In this document: positions 9,491 to 19,464 of the stretch, piece after piece
Position numbering within the stretch: position 1 is the stretch's first letter
Layout of the letters: each line of letters begins with the position of its first letter
Assembly: GCF_000092065.1 (NCBI RefSeq)
Contig: NC_009372.1
Location: 1-64,000, forward strand
From: Ostreococcus lucimarinus CCE9901
Lineage: Eukaryota; Chlorophyta; Mamiellophyceae; Mamiellales; Bathycoccaceae
Direction of reading: 5' to 3'
Length of the DNA: 64,000 bases
Made by a program: the position numbers and the translations under genes
The notes under the pieces: generated by a model
Seen by the model: only the letters and a program-made list of their open reading frames with translations
Told to the model about the DNA's origin: nothing
The model's database searches: none

Positions 9491-10696
9491 CTATACCATA
9501 CCTAAGGCTAGCTCATTCAGACGATGGGAAACGCCCTTGACGACGCGCTCGTACGTAAATTCTTGCATCAACGCGCGAGCATTTGCTGTGATATCACGCA
9601 ACTTCGTTAGCGATTCGCCATCGGTGTTCGCCACAATCTTCGTTTTTTCCACTAAATCGTGCAAATCTCCAGATATTCCGATGTAGTGTACTCCATCTAC
9701 CAGCTTGTCGCTGTAATAGTGCTTGAAATTTGACTTGACGAGGAACAGGACGCTCCCGCTTTCCATGCGCCAACGGTTTCCCCACGCGTCGACGTTTCCA
9801 TCGATTTCGAGGATACCTTTGTGCGTGATCCAATGCTGTTCCGATACGTGCGGGCTAATGCGTACATTTGTTTGTCCTTTACACGATTGTACCCTTCGCG
9901 TGATCTCGACGTCGAGCCAAGGAACATTTATGGATGATTGCACCGCTCGCACGCGCGGAAGTTCAACGCACGCGGTAACCCTTTCGTTCACGTCGACGCG
10001 AGCGGGTTCTTCTATTTCGCATTTTGTTGACATACCAGACGTCGAGCCTCTCCAGAATACGTCGGATTTGCGTTCATCAAACGGAATCTCACGTTCACGC
10101 AGATTCCGAAGCAACGGTTTGAACCCGTCGCGCTTGATGAAGTGGAAGTTTGGCGCGAGCACGACTGATTCGTCGGTGAAACAATCCACATTGATAGAAT
10201 GCGCCAGAATGAAAGTGTTCAAGGATTTCAATTCCCGTTTCAGCTCCCTCGGCATAGAGGCATCGTCGTCAATCACCCAAAGGAGTCGTAGAGCCACGTC
10301 GCTTCGTTCTCCTTGGTTCTGTCGCCGTTCCACAGCGACGTCTCGGAGAAACCGCAGGGCACTTTTAAAGTAGCTACGATTCAGCGGTTCACGCCTGCGT
10401 GCGACGAAGGTGTACGACGACGGCGAAGTCGCCTCCGGATGAATGGTGAAACACGCGACGTCTTTACCCAAGCCAAATGAACTGAACTTCAGCATTCGTT
10501 CCCTCACGTCGCCGCAGCAGTTCCGACAGTGCGTCCAAGCATCTTCTCGCATCCACATCTCGCTCAAATACTTCACCGAGCGCTCGCATCCGCGTGTTAT
10601 GAACTGCAAAGACAATACAAACTTCAACAACCAAAAAGCCAACAGCACGCGCAAACCGAGCCGACGTGCGGAGGTTTTCATGGCTGCGGTGGACAT
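9491..10696 (-). CDS. GT90 (CAP10-domain) glycosyltransferase, copy 1
   Basis: This 401-residue type II membrane protein has an ATG at 10696, with an alternative at 10681. The membrane anchor is at about residues 15-30 (LRVLLAFWLLKFVLSL). The lumenal domain starts with a Cys pair (CRNCCGD) and carries the CAP10 signature DVFWRGSTSG at about 210-219, then a downstream KGILEIDGN-WGNRWRMESGS stretch typical of GT90 nucleotide-sugar binding. GT90 members include the fungal capsule xylosyltransferase and the protein O-glucosyltransferase POGLUT1. The catalytic part is near-identical to the copy at 26028-27212, but the first ~50 residues are unrelated. It is convergent with the GT-A fragment and divergent from the GT61 gene. 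Confidence 0.85.
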   Translation of the reverse strand: MSTAAMKTSARRLGLRVLLAFWLLKFVLSLQFITRGCERSVKYLSEMWMREDAWTHCRNCCGDVRERMLKFSSFGLGKDVACFTIHPEATSPSSYTFVARRREPLNRSYFKSALRFLRDVAVERRQNQGERSDVALRLLWVIDDDASMPRELKRELKSLNTFILAHSINVDCFTDESVVLAPNFHFIKRDGFKPLLRNLREREIPFDERKSDVFWRGSTSGMSTKCEIEEPARVDVNERVTACVELPRVRAVQSSINVPWLDVEITRRVQSCKGQTNVRISPHVSEQHWITHKGILEIDGNVDAWGNRWRMESGSVLFLVKSNFKHYYSDKLVDGVHYIGISGDLHDLVEKTKIVANTDGESLTKLRDITANARALMQEFTYERVVKGVSHRLNELALGMV

Positions 10697-11053
10697 GTCG
10701 AAAAGCTCATAATCACTGCGATTTACCCGAGTCTATGTGTATGAGCGTGCCGTTGTAAATCGAACGCGTCGCGGAGTGGAACGAGTATGCGAACGAGCGA
10801 AAGGCGCCCTCGTTTGCGCAGAAATTTCAAAATCGAGAGGCACGCCGCACTTGTTGACACGTGGTGTACTCTAAGACGAGTGGTGCTCACGATAACTCGA
10901 TGCGCTCTACTATGAAACTTTAACTTTGGATGCGCATTAAAGCTGCTGCGCGGATATGGCGTCGCGTGAAACAACGGAACGGGCGTTGATAGCACTTCGG
11001 TATACGTGAGATTCCACACCCTAGAGCGAGATATCGACGTCAAGGACAGTGCG
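10697..11053. promoter_or_regulatory. Divergent intergenic region between GT90 and GT61
   Basis: 357 bp separate two genes transcribed away from each other, so this should hold both promoters. No TATA box or repeated operator could be fixed by eye. The call rests on gene geometry only. Confidence 0.4.
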
Positions 11054-12247
11054 ATGCCGGTGAAACGCCGTGAGCGAACACGAATGATGCGTGCGTTTTT
11101 CCTCTCATCAGCGCTCTTCTACGGGTCTACTCAGCTCAGATCTCAAAGGTACGTGACGTCACAGAGAACTAATTCGAGTTGCTTCACGACGCCCGACTAC
11201 GACGAGTATTGCGTGTTAGAAGATGTATGCGTCACACGTGGTGGACTTTTGGTCTCGACAGCGCTTACGACGCTCAAATCGGACGGGCATGAAATCAGTA
11301 GACTTTCCAACTTACCCACGGTGGATATGTCAAAGTTTCACCAGCTACCACTGAGGGCGTACGTGGACGTAAAAGTCGACCCGGTGATTTTCACGCACGC
11401 TCTCAATAAGAACCACACGTCGAATCTGTTCGTGATCGCTCCAGACGACAAACGCGGCGCAAATCCCTTTCATTTCGCGCAATCTGCCATGTTCTTTTTT
11501 CACAGCGCTCTCAGGACGCTAGAGAATTCGGATAGCTCTTCTGTCGTGATAATTTTTAGACAGCGGCCGCCCGCTCAAAGTTGGATTGATAGTTTGACTC
11601 AGCAGATCTTTGGCGACGTCAGGGTCGTTTATGGTGACGAGTTGACATCGCCTATTTGTGCCAGAAGAGTTGTCGTCGCTGGAACTATGATAGGTTTACT
11701 TCAAGGCCCATATGACGCTCAATTATTTCGAGACCGAGTGTATGGCAATCTCAAAATCAACCCGAAACGAATAAACAGAGCGGATTTGCGAGTGACACTG
11801 ATTGATAGAAAGAAGAGACGTGTCACTAACGTAGGCGAATTACAAGAAATATTGGATGAGCGTCGACTTTGGTACAAAACTGTTCGGCTCGATACGCTTT
11901 CTTTCAAGGAGCAAGTGTCCCTCATGTCAGAAACAGACTTGCTCATTTCATCGCATGGCGCCGATCTTACGAACGTTATATTCATGCAACGAGAAAGCGC
12001 AGTCATTGAGCTCTTTCCTTCGACGGTTTGGTACTATGAGCTCTACGCAAAAATCGCACGGAACGCCGGATTGTTCCACACGTACGCTCTCGGCGATCAA
12101 ACGCACGCCGTTACGAAGACCATTGCGGAGTGCTTTGAAAGTGCCTGTCTGACCGAACTGAAACGCGACTTTATGATACCGCCTGAACGTTTTCGTACTT
12201 CTCTCGATCACGCGCTCAGTCTCCTTGGAGTCGCCAACGCAGTCTAG
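11054..12247 (+). CDS. GT61-family glycosyltransferase
   Basis: This 397-residue protein starts from the first ATG (11054). A short hydrophobic segment at about 13-25 (RAFFLSSALFYG) probably anchors it. The C-terminal half shows the GT61 (DUF563) pattern: VTLIDRKKRRVTN, then LSFKEQVSLMSETDLLISSH, with the key SSHGADLTN loop at about 297-305 and AVIELFP after it. GT61 members include plant xylan and N-glycan beta-1,2-xylosyltransferases and animal EOGT. It is tail-to-tail with the fucosyltransferase-like gene, 27 bp apart. Confidence 0.85.
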   Translation: MPVKRRERTRMMRAFFLSSALFYGSTQLRSQRYVTSQRTNSSCFTTPDYDEYCVLEDVCVTRGGLLVSTALTTLKSDGHEISRLSNLPTVDMSKFHQLPLRAYVDVKVDPVIFTHALNKNHTSNLFVIAPDDKRGANPFHFAQSAMFFFHSALRTLENSDSSSVVIIFRQRPPAQSWIDSLTQQIFGDVRVVYGDELTSPICARRVVVAGTMIGLLQGPYDAQLFRDRVYGNLKINPKRINRADLRVTLIDRKKRRVTNVGELQEILDERRLWYKTVRLDTLSFKEQVSLMSETDLLISSHGADLTNVIFMQRESAVIELFPSTVWYYELYAKIARNAGLFHTYALGDQTHAVTKTIAECFESACLTELKRDFMIPPERFRTSLDHALSLLGVANAV

Positions 12248-12274
12248 TAGATTGATCCGCTTCGAGTTGCGGCA

Positions 12275-13600
12275 TTAGACACGACGTTCAGTGGCGGTCC
12301 AAAAGTCCCAACGCGCGTTCGTGCAATCATCAAAGTACGAGAAGCACGGGTGAGGAGGAAACGTGATCGAGGAAGCTAAGCCGCTGTAAGTACTATTCGA
12401 TCCAACAATACACGATGCTTGAGATAGAACATAAAGCTCAGCAAAAGTATCCATATTCCCTTTTCGCATACTCCGCTTGAAGACGCTCCAACTTCTGTCG
12501 ATGTGAAAAACATTGGTACTGTGCACAGTGCGCACGCCTCGAGCCGACACCAAAGCTGAACTTTTTAGTTCGTCACTATCAGAAAATAAAACTATTGGAG
12601 CGACATGAGTGGTCAACGAATCCTTTGCGTTATCGCGTGTGTGTTCCACGAGCAGCTGTCGCTTCATTTCTGCACAGTCAAAAAACTTTGTCACATCCTC
12701 AATATCGTGGCGCTTCGGGTCAATCCAACCAACGACTCGATTTGAACGTTTCATCTTTCCACCGATCCGTGCGTGGACGGCGATGAAAGGTGAATTGTCT
12801 TGAAGACGAAGCTCTTGAAGCATTTCTAAGGCTCGACGTTTGACGTTGGGCGCAAAGTGAAACAGGTTAGTAAACGCAAAACTAAAAGTATGAGCAGCAC
12901 TCGAATCATGTGCAAGCGTGCTTCCACACTGTGAACTACGGTATTGCGTCATTTTGCCCTTAAAATATTCGGCCACGCCATCAGATCGTGTTCGTGTAGA
13001 CTGATGAGGATCTGACCACAAAAAAATTCCGACATAGTACCGGTTGATGTGAAGTCTAATTGTGGGTGTTCCAGCTCTTTGCAACGCTTCGATCCTTTCG
13101 AGGTCCTTTGAGGGGACTTTGGAATCCACCATGAAAATTTCGGTCTCTTTGAACCCCGTCGAAGCGCATACGCGCTTGCTTTTATGTTTATGGTCCCATC
13201 GAACTGTCTTCGGAACCAAAGTGTGCGTTAGCGGGAAAGGAGACTTGTACTCAATGAAAAATGCCCTATCCAATACGACGGCGAGATAAAACGCACTCAT
13301 GATACCACTCATTCGGTCACCTACACCCCCACAGAGCTTGTCGCAGACGTATATCAAGGACGGTACGCACTGACCCTCCTGCGATCGTCGCACAGCGTTC
13401 GCGTGGAAATCAGCGTAACGCTGAAACCAGCAAGATTCCCGACGGTCAGTGTACAAGGCGCTAACGGAACCGTTGAATCTATTGACGTGCAGATCGCCTT
13501 CGAAACTTTGACCCGTTAGTTTCAGCACACCATAAGTTAAGATGAGTCCCACGGGACAGACTGAAAACTTTGTGAGACGCTTCGAAGACGTCTTCTTCAT
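12275..13600 (-). CDS. Fucosyltransferase-like GT-B glycosyltransferase
   Basis: 441 residues with ATG at 13600. A hydrophobic segment at about residues 12-26 (SVCPVGLILTYGVLKL) could be an anchor. The domain has the GDP-fucose-type landmarks: CGGVGDRMSGIMSAFYLAVV near 90-109, FIAVHARIGGKMKR near 273 (an H-x-R-x-G variant), and a C-terminal CIVGSNSTYSGLASS loop. These features are shared by GT11/GT23/GT37/GT65 fucosyltransferases, but the exact family is unclear. The gene is convergent with the GT61 gene. Confidence 0.7.
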   Translation of the reverse strand: MKKTSSKRLTKFSVCPVGLILTYGVLKLTGQSFEGDLHVNRFNGSVSALYTDRRESCWFQRYADFHANAVRRSQEGQCVPSLIYVCDKLCGGVGDRMSGIMSAFYLAVVLDRAFFIEYKSPFPLTHTLVPKTVRWDHKHKSKRVCASTGFKETEIFMVDSKVPSKDLERIEALQRAGTPTIRLHINRYYVGIFLWSDPHQSTRTRSDGVAEYFKGKMTQYRSSQCGSTLAHDSSAAHTFSFAFTNLFHFAPNVKRRALEMLQELRLQDNSPFIAVHARIGGKMKRSNRVVGWIDPKRHDIEDVTKFFDCAEMKRQLLVEHTRDNAKDSLTTHVAPIVLFSDSDELKSSALVSARGVRTVHSTNVFHIDRSWSVFKRSMRKGNMDTFAELYVLSQASCIVGSNSTYSGLASSITFPPHPCFSYFDDCTNARWDFWTATERRV

Positions 13601-14202
13601 GCCTTCCGTCTACTCGACGCCTAGATATTGATCATGAAGCCTTCTTTCCAAGCTAAATGCCGATCGTAGGTTCTTCTCTGAAGCGTCGAAACGAGTATTA
13701 GTCGTGCGCCCTGCTACTGTACAGGGGCGGACGACTGGCGACCCGTTCGGTGTTTGGACCGGGTTTACTGAGTCAGGTGGTTCGTGTGGTGCGGTGCGAA
13801 CTTTCGACAACCAGTGCTCACGTTTGCAACCCCATGAATGAGTACAAATCGTAGTTAACTCTCGCCAGGCGCACGGCACTGACGACACGGCAACGCCAGG
13901 AGCGCGGTCGACCTAAATAATAAGTCTACGACACTCTAGGACACTACTTTACAAACTTTACAGAAGGAGTGCACGCGCCTTTAGCGCCACGTACACGCGC
14001 GATAGTCCTCGCCCTTCCACGCTCTATCTCTACTATGGCCGCGAAAGCTATGTATCTATGAACGGGGTGGGGTATGAGGGACCTCGCAAACTTCCTACGC
14101 GCTTGCCATGTTTTAGGGCTTGATCTGTGGTCATACCTGGAGCGCAACAGATTTACGAATATCACCTTAGAGCGTACTTATTCTATGCGTTGGAACGATG
14201 TT
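13601..14202. other. Spacer without a recognised gene
   Basis: About 600 bp between two leftward genes. A 92-codon minus-strand frame (13610-13888) is open but starts without context or homology. Nothing else is recognisable. The 3' side probably holds the promoter of the fucosyltransferase-like gene. Confidence 0.35.
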
Positions 14203-15240
14203 TCAGCTCGCTTTTTTCACGCAATGTTTGGGAACTAAAAGAGGTTTCCAGCAAATATTATGCACCGATCCTGGCGCGCTCATTTTTCCTGCCTGAACGG
14301 ATGTAAGCTCCTTCAAAGAGCATCCTTGTCGCTGAAAAGTGTGCGGTAAGTAACCTAATAGCTTCATGTGATCGATCATGTCGATGAGTGTACAATTGGT
14401 ATATTGCTGAAGACCAGGATTATACTCAGTTAAAATTGTACATGGGTTGCCACCATGTAAGGTCGCCGCCGCGCCTTTCAAGACGCGACACTCATTTCCT
14501 TCAATATCCATTTTCATGAAGGCGATAGGATTCGAACCACTGCCTAGTATTTCATCAAGGGTTATGGACTTCATTTCTTCGGCACAGTGCCCCGTCGCTC
14601 CTTTTGTTTTTCTTTGGCCACCTCCACAGAAAGGATGATCTGCAAACTGAGTAAACGGTACTAGAATACCGTCGCTCGGGTTTCCAATAGGCCGGCACAC
14701 ACAAAACCGTTCGGATTTTGACGCAGGATCAGCAAGTGGCGTATTATGTAGTTTCAACAGCGTGGTCCAGCCGTTGTGATCTGCGCTACAGCGTAACAGA
14801 TTCGCGTTATCCGGGAGTGCCTCCACGGCGACCACTTCGCGGCCCAGAGAAAGCGCAACACTCGTCATAACACCGACATTTGCACCTATATCGACCATCA
14901 TTCCATCTGCAATACTGAGTTGACGCCGAATCAAATTGCTTATCGCTGGCTCGAAAGTGCCCTTCGCCTTAACAGTAGAAGTGATCGCATCGCCCGAATG
15001 AAAAAGCCACGGATTTCCATCGACCGATAGAAGCTGAGCCTGCCGGACGCCGCAGTTAAATCTGCTGGAACGAGCTGCGTTATTGTCACGTACAGGAGAT
15101 TCACTCAAAGCTGTACGAATGTACCAGCACGCGATACAGGCGGCGCAGAAGGCGCAAACAGTCACCAAAGTACTCCTCTTAACAAGTGACGCAACAGCCG
15201 GGAACGAACTTTTCAACCGCCCGGGGTTCGGTTTCGCCAT
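14203..15240 (-). CDS. FkbM-family methyltransferase 2
   Basis: 345 residues from the ATG at 15240. The membrane anchor is at about 22-41 (STLVTVCAFCAACIACWYI). SAM motif I MVDIGANVGVMTSVAL is near 115, followed by VVAVEALPDNANLL. The FkbM signature MKMDIEGNECRVL is near 245 and LTEYNPGLQQY follows. Several Cys residues in the C-terminal half suggest a disulphide-bonded lumenal enzyme. Expected to O-methylate glycans (inference). It is not a close copy of the FkbM gene at 1345. Confidence 0.85.
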   Translation of the reverse strand: MAKPNPGRLKSSFPAVASLVKRSTLVTVCAFCAACIACWYIRTALSESPVRDNNAARSSRFNCGVRQAQLLSVDGNPWLFHSGDAITSTVKAKGTFEPAISNLIRRQLSIADGMMVDIGANVGVMTSVALSLGREVVAVEALPDNANLLRCSADHNGWTTLLKLHNTPLADPASKSERFCVCRPIGNPSDGILVPFTQFADHPFCGGGQRKTKGATGHCAEEMKSITLDEILGSGSNPIAFMKMDIEGNECRVLKGAAATLHGGNPCTILTEYNPGLQQYTNCTLIDMIDHMKLLGYLPHTFQRQGCSLKELTSVQAGKMSAPGSVHNICWKPLLVPKHCVKKAS

Positions 15241-15522
15241 ACTCACCACTATTTGTGCGCGATGCGTTCGCGGTAATGCGCACCGGGGATGGGAAATGGC
15301 GATCGTATGCGTCGTGTGAGCTTTGAATCGATAGCGACCGTGTATGAAGCCGGAGTGACCTCGTACTCACCCTTGAACGACATCGCCGTGAAAACTTATA
15401 GCGTTCGCTCTAAAACTGATAGTATTTATTCACTACGTACTAGATTACTAAGGCTAAACATCTCTTGAATATGTCGCGAGATTGCCGCGCGCAAGAGCGC
15501 TACCAAGAAGAGGATGTCACTA

Positions 15523-17892
15523 CTAATACCAGTAAAGACACTGCTGAAACATTTCCAACGTTTCCTCGTCGGCGTGAAAACGTTCCATACGTATTTCTTC
15601 GTGGCGATTTTTAACATCTTCAACCGCCGACCGTCGCCTGGAAGACAACGTCACGTAGTCGTAGTGCTTGGCGATAGTTTTCATCGCATCGTGACGTTTT
15701 GATCTTCTCTCGTTGATTTTGTCACTTCCAAGATTTGGGGCTTCGTGCTTTCCGGCTTGTTTCATGCTGCAAGCACAAAGTTCTAGATCGCCTCCATTTT
15801 CCGGTCGAGGGCATCTCGCGCGCTTTGTACCGATGCCCAAGGTTGTTTGCAATACAGCACTTATCCAAAAGTCTTCCGCATTGTAAAGTAAAGGAGGGGG
15901 CGCGCGAAACGCGGCCTGTAACCAGACCATCCTCCCAGCCCACAAATGACCTCCAAAATCGTATTCATCATCTTCGTCAAACGTATCAACCGGACCTTCT
16001 TTCCAGTGACCTCGCCAATCGAATTCTAAAAACTTTTCGTTCAAAAATCTACCATTTCTCGTCGCCAAAAAGCCTTCATCGACGACACGCAGCATGTTCT
16101 CAAAGTACCTCGATCCGAACATAACGTCATCATCCAAAACAATAAACGTTGCGTGTGGAGTCGTTTGTACGAACATCGGCGCGAGAAAGCGACCGTAATA
16201 ACCCGTTTCAACTTTAGAATGCACGTGATATACGTGTGGTGGAACACCCGACCAAGCCTCTGAGCTATTCCATCGATGAAGCGCGTCGCTAATATCCACG
16301 TGCTCCCCGTTTTGAACGACAACGATGGCAGTTCTTTTCGTCATCAGCGTCGTCTGTTTGCTTATCATTTTCATCACTTGTGTGATTGTTTTACGTTTCC
16401 AAACCGTCACGACGACCACATTCTCGTACGGCGCAGTGGAGTGTTCATTATGAAACGAAGACGATACTGGAAGTGTCTTTGGCGGCGGCGTTCTCAACAT
16501 TGTCTCGAGGATGCGCACGATGTTTCCAGCAGCATTCCCATCGCCATAAGTTTTCTTCGAGCCTGACATGGATCTATAAGAATCGGGATCTTTCAGCAAA
16601 GACGCCGCTTCGGTGTATATACTTTCTGCACCGTGACCAACTAGTTTTGCGGCGCCCGCGAGCACTCCTTCTGGTCTCTCTGTTGTGTCTCTGAGCACTA
16701 ACACCGGTTTTCCTAGAGTGACCGCTTCCTCTTGGATACCTCCCGAATCTGTCATGACGAAAAAACTCTCTTTCATCATGAATAATAAATCTGCATGGTC
16801 TAGAGGTGGTACTATCAGCAATCGCCGTAAGTGCGTAGTCGTTGGCGGCGCGTGGTCCGACTGTACAAGGCTGTGGAATGTATCAACGCCGAAGTGCTGT
16901 TCTGCTAAGTGCTTCACCATAGGGTTCAAGTGAATGGGATAAATCACGACGACGTCAGGGTATTCTTGCAGAAGCTTCTCTATGCTTGTGAAGATGTTGA
17001 GTATGGGTTCGCCAAGGTTTTCACGTCGATGAGCGGTGAGAAGTAACAGCCTCACGTCGCGCAGAGTGGATACAGTCTTCACGACTTTGGATAGCTCAAT
17101 CACTCGATCACTCGGTTCAGTCTTTAAAATTGCATATAGGGCATCGACAACAGTGTTACCGGTTGTAAACACATTCGTGCGTCTACCCTCGTCGTACAGA
17201 TTTTTTGCCGCGTGTTCGGTGGGTGCGAAGTGATACGTCGCCATAACTGAGATACACTGTCTATTGACTTCTTCGGGAAAGGGTGAGTAGATATCACGCG
17301 TACGAAGACCCGCTTCGATGTGTCCAACTGGTATTTTCAAGTAAAACGCCGCCAAAGACGTGATAAACGCTGTCGTTGTATCGCCCTGCACGAGCACCGC
17401 GTCTGGTTTTGACGAACGTAGCACGCCGTCTACCGCGCGCACCGCGCTCGATGTGAGCTCTGCGAGCTGTTGATTTGGCTTCATCAGCGCTAGCTCGTGT
17501 TGAATTTTATCTTGCAAGCTGAACTGGCGCAGAACTTGCTCAAGCATCTGTTTGTGTTGACCCGTGGAGATCAGTATCGCACTCAGAGTCGACGATCTGG
17601 CCACCGCTTGAATCACCGGAGCCATTTTCACAGCCTCTGGTCGCGTACCGAAGACAATCGCGATTTTGATTTCAGCAGAATAGGCCGTTCTGTCGAAACG
17701 TTCTGACTCGATATCTTTCATCGAGTCCAACGAGGGCGTGGGAGGATCGCCTTTTCGCGGCCAACCGGCATGTTTGTTCACCGATAGCAGGGCGGCGAAA
17801 CACAACGAGACTAGCGAGACTAACGAGACTAACGAGATCAGAGTTCTCGCTCTTCGGCGATCGAGGACGAGGATACTTTTTAACCGTCCCAT
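15523..17892 (-). CDS. UDP-N-acetylglucosamine 2-epimerase (WecB-like) fused to a GT-A glycosyltransferase
   Basis: 789 residues with ATG at 17892. A membrane segment at about 18-38 contains a Leu-Val-Ser tandem repeat encoded by a 9-bp DNA repeat. Residues about 75-445 are a complete non-hydrolysing UDP-GlcNAc 2-epimerase: FGTRPEAVKMAP (81-92), STGQH, VQGDTTTAF, GHIEAGLRT, FPEEVNRQ, TGNTVVDAL, TAHRRENLG and TDSGGIQEEA. In bacteria this enzyme makes UDP-ManNAc for capsule and enterobacterial common antigen. Residues about 475-730 are a GT-A domain with LDDDVM (Asp587-589) and a NAEDFWISA segment, similar to GT2/GT64. The fusion suggests a ManNAc-making and -transferring enzyme, though a membrane anchor before an epimerase leaves its compartment unclear. 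Confidence 0.85.
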   Translation of the reverse strand: MGRLKSILVLDRRRARTLISLVSLVSLVSLCFAALLSVNKHAGWPRKGDPPTPSLDSMKDIESERFDRTAYSAEIKIAIVFGTRPEAVKMAPVIQAVARSSTLSAILISTGQHKQMLEQVLRQFSLQDKIQHELALMKPNQQLAELTSSAVRAVDGVLRSSKPDAVLVQGDTTTAFITSLAAFYLKIPVGHIEAGLRTRDIYSPFPEEVNRQCISVMATYHFAPTEHAAKNLYDEGRRTNVFTTGNTVVDALYAILKTEPSDRVIELSKVVKTVSTLRDVRLLLLTAHRRENLGEPILNIFTSIEKLLQEYPDVVVIYPIHLNPMVKHLAEQHFGVDTFHSLVQSDHAPPTTTHLRRLLIVPPLDHADLLFMMKESFFVMTDSGGIQEEAVTLGKPVLVLRDTTERPEGVLAGAAKLVGHGAESIYTEAASLLKDPDSYRSMSGSKKTYGDGNAAGNIVRILETMLRTPPPKTLPVSSSFHNEHSTAPYENVVVVTVWKRKTITQVMKMISKQTTLMTKRTAIVVVQNGEHVDISDALHRWNSSEAWSGVPPHVYHVHSKVETGYYGRFLAPMFVQTTPHATFIVLDDDVMFGSRYFENMLRVVDEGFLATRNGRFLNEKFLEFDWRGHWKEGPVDTFDEDDEYDFGGHLWAGRMVWLQAAFRAPPPLLYNAEDFWISAVLQTTLGIGTKRARCPRPENGGDLELCACSMKQAGKHEAPNLGSDKINERRSKRHDAMKTIAKHYDYVTLSSRRRSAVEDVKNRHEEIRMERFHADEETLEMFQQCLYWY

Positions 17893-17999
17893 CAACTCCG
17901 CGATGTATGCTGGCGTCGGAATCTTCGGGCACGCGGACGTCCTTCACGGAGGAATGAATCGTGGTTCGCCCGGGCTTCGCTAAATTTAGCTCGGTTTTG

Positions 18000-18312
18000 G
18001 CCGTTCATGACTCAAGAGTATGGGTAAAGGGTGAGGACTCCGCCGGGGTGTTTTTACCTCGTGCAACTTTTTTAGAAATCGATCACTTACAGCGACAAGC
18101 TAGTAGATGTGATACACTTCATCGGAATATCCGAAGATTTGCACGATTTGGCTGAGAAAACGAAGATTGTGGCGAACACCGATGGCGAATCGCTAACGAG
18201 GTTGCGTGAAATCACAGCAAATGCTCGCGCATTCATGCAAGAATTTACGTATGAGCGCGTCGTCACGGACGTTTCACATCGCCTGAATGAGCTAGCCCTA
18301 AGTATAGTATAG
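18000..18312 (+). pseudogene. GT90 C-terminal remnant, copy 3
   Basis: The plus strand carries the last ~70 codons of the GT90 gene (FIGISEDLHDLAEKTK, then DGESLTRLREITANAR and NELALSIV) and a frame-shifted stretch just upstream matching the KSNFKHYYSDKLVD region. Only the 3' quarter exists, so it is dead. It matches the copies at 9491 and 26028 including a few bases past the stop. Confidence 0.9.
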
Positions 18313-18764
18313 TATCAGAAACAGAAACCTCCCGGCGACGTTTGTTCGCGAGCAAAGAAACGGCAACCTCACGAGCATCTTTGGCCACTTGAGCGCGCCA
18401 GTCTTCGTCGTCGCAAGCGGGAGCCGTCGTTGCCTCTGCTCCTCCCAGCGAGGCTGAAGATCGCTGAGAAGCCTTCTTACAACCTTTCCGTGCCGTCGAC
18501 ACGGTCGGAGACGCGCTTCGGCGCGCGCGAGGGTGCGTCATACGCGACAGAATCTGGCCCAAAAGTTAACGTGCCCATCGAGCTCCAACGGTCGTGTTCC
18601 GTCAACACCCACGCACAGAATTCAAACTTAAACGGTCGGATATCACGATACGCGGAAACATCGGTTGACTCCGCGCCGCCCGGACGCGCGCGCGGCGCGA
18701 AGTGGCGCGCGACGGCGCGACAAACGTCGACGTTAATTAAATTCATTATTTTACCCTCATACAT
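18263..18764 (-). pseudogene. Possible broken gene, family not recognised
   Basis: Two overlapping minus-strand frames look protein-like. The first includes FKFEFCAWVLTEHDRWSSMG. The second, shifted, includes DDEDWRAQVAKDAREVAVSL and a basic stretch NKRRR. They could be one gene with a frameshift or an intron. There is no hallmark domain, and the 3' end overlaps the GT90 remnant on the other strand. Confidence 0.25.
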
Positions 18765-18775
18765 TATTTTCGAAA

Positions 18776-18840
18776 TGCGAGCTATACCTAATACTATGCG
18801 ATCAATCGGGCCTGCGTCAATAAGTGATGATGATTACAAG
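18776..18840 (-). repeat. Solo Copia LTR scar
   Basis: The run from tgcgagctatacc to gtgatgatgattacaag aligns with the first 65 bp of the intact LTR at 53024, in the same orientation, with about ten differences. It is an old LTR remnant without internal sequence. It sits between the arms of a 21-bp inverted repeat (18561-18581 and 18861-18881). Confidence 0.7.
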
Positions 18841-18880
18841 TAGCTATCATTGATTAGTACTCGATGGGCACGTTAACTTT

Positions 18881-19464
18881 TCGATTACGAAATATGCGAT
18901 GCTACGGCAGGGGGAGTAGCGCCCATCCCGAACACCACCATGGGAAACCCGCTATCGAGTTACACTAAATGAAAACTCAAATCTATTTTCACTTCGCGTA
19001 CGTACGCTAGGCGTGAGACTCTACACGGCGAGGTACGCTAAGTAAGATATTGAATACGATGTCCAAAGTATCGTCCCCACAGCTTCTTTGTATCGACCAG
19101 CATTTTCAATCCAGTTCAAGCGCGCTGCTTTGTTTGACGTGACGAATTGCGGCTTGAACGACACGAACATTCCATCGAAGGTTAGCGACGTTGTGTGACT
19201 CCATGTCCTCGATCGTTCGATCCCGTTGGTCTGGATGCTTCATCCAGAAAAGAGCCGTGGTTCGCGGCCATGCCGGATGCTCTCGTGCGGACGCTCTCGT
19301 GCGCACCATAGAACGCAGGTTCGGGTGGCACTTGCTCATCACGTGCCACAAGCCACAGGATTCAAAGCATGGTGGACTTTGATGCGTGAAACAGGTTCGT
19401 AGATGACAGCCGTTGTCACGAAGTCAAAGCTCTTTATCGGCGCACTTAAAGTGTATGCAGTAGA
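18881..19464. repeat. Segmental duplication of 22518-22885 joined to 24643-24842
   Basis: From cgattacgaaatatgcg onward this block copies the end of the dehydrogenase pseudogene and the 3' end of the glycosyltransferase at 22744. It then jumps at cttcatccag|aaaagagccg to sequence found 1.76 kb further on, at 24643. The copy therefore lost nearly the whole glycosyltransferase reading frame. Differences between copies are few, so the event is recent relative to the pseudogene decay around it. Confidence 0.85.
19106..19351 (-). pseudogene. C-terminal stub of the 22744-24297 glycosyltransferase
   Basis: The last 46 codons (WMKHPDQRDRTIEDMESHN through SSALELD) match the full gene with one substitution. 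The upstream part of the frame (19247-19351) is unrelated flanking DNA joined by the deletion. Not functional. Confidence 0.85.

Noticed and set aside
15523-17892. Bacterial contamination as the source of the WecB-like gene
   Set aside because: It is flanked by eukaryotic-type Golgi glycosyltransferases on a telomere-bearing chromosome, has a type II membrane anchor and is fused to a second domain.
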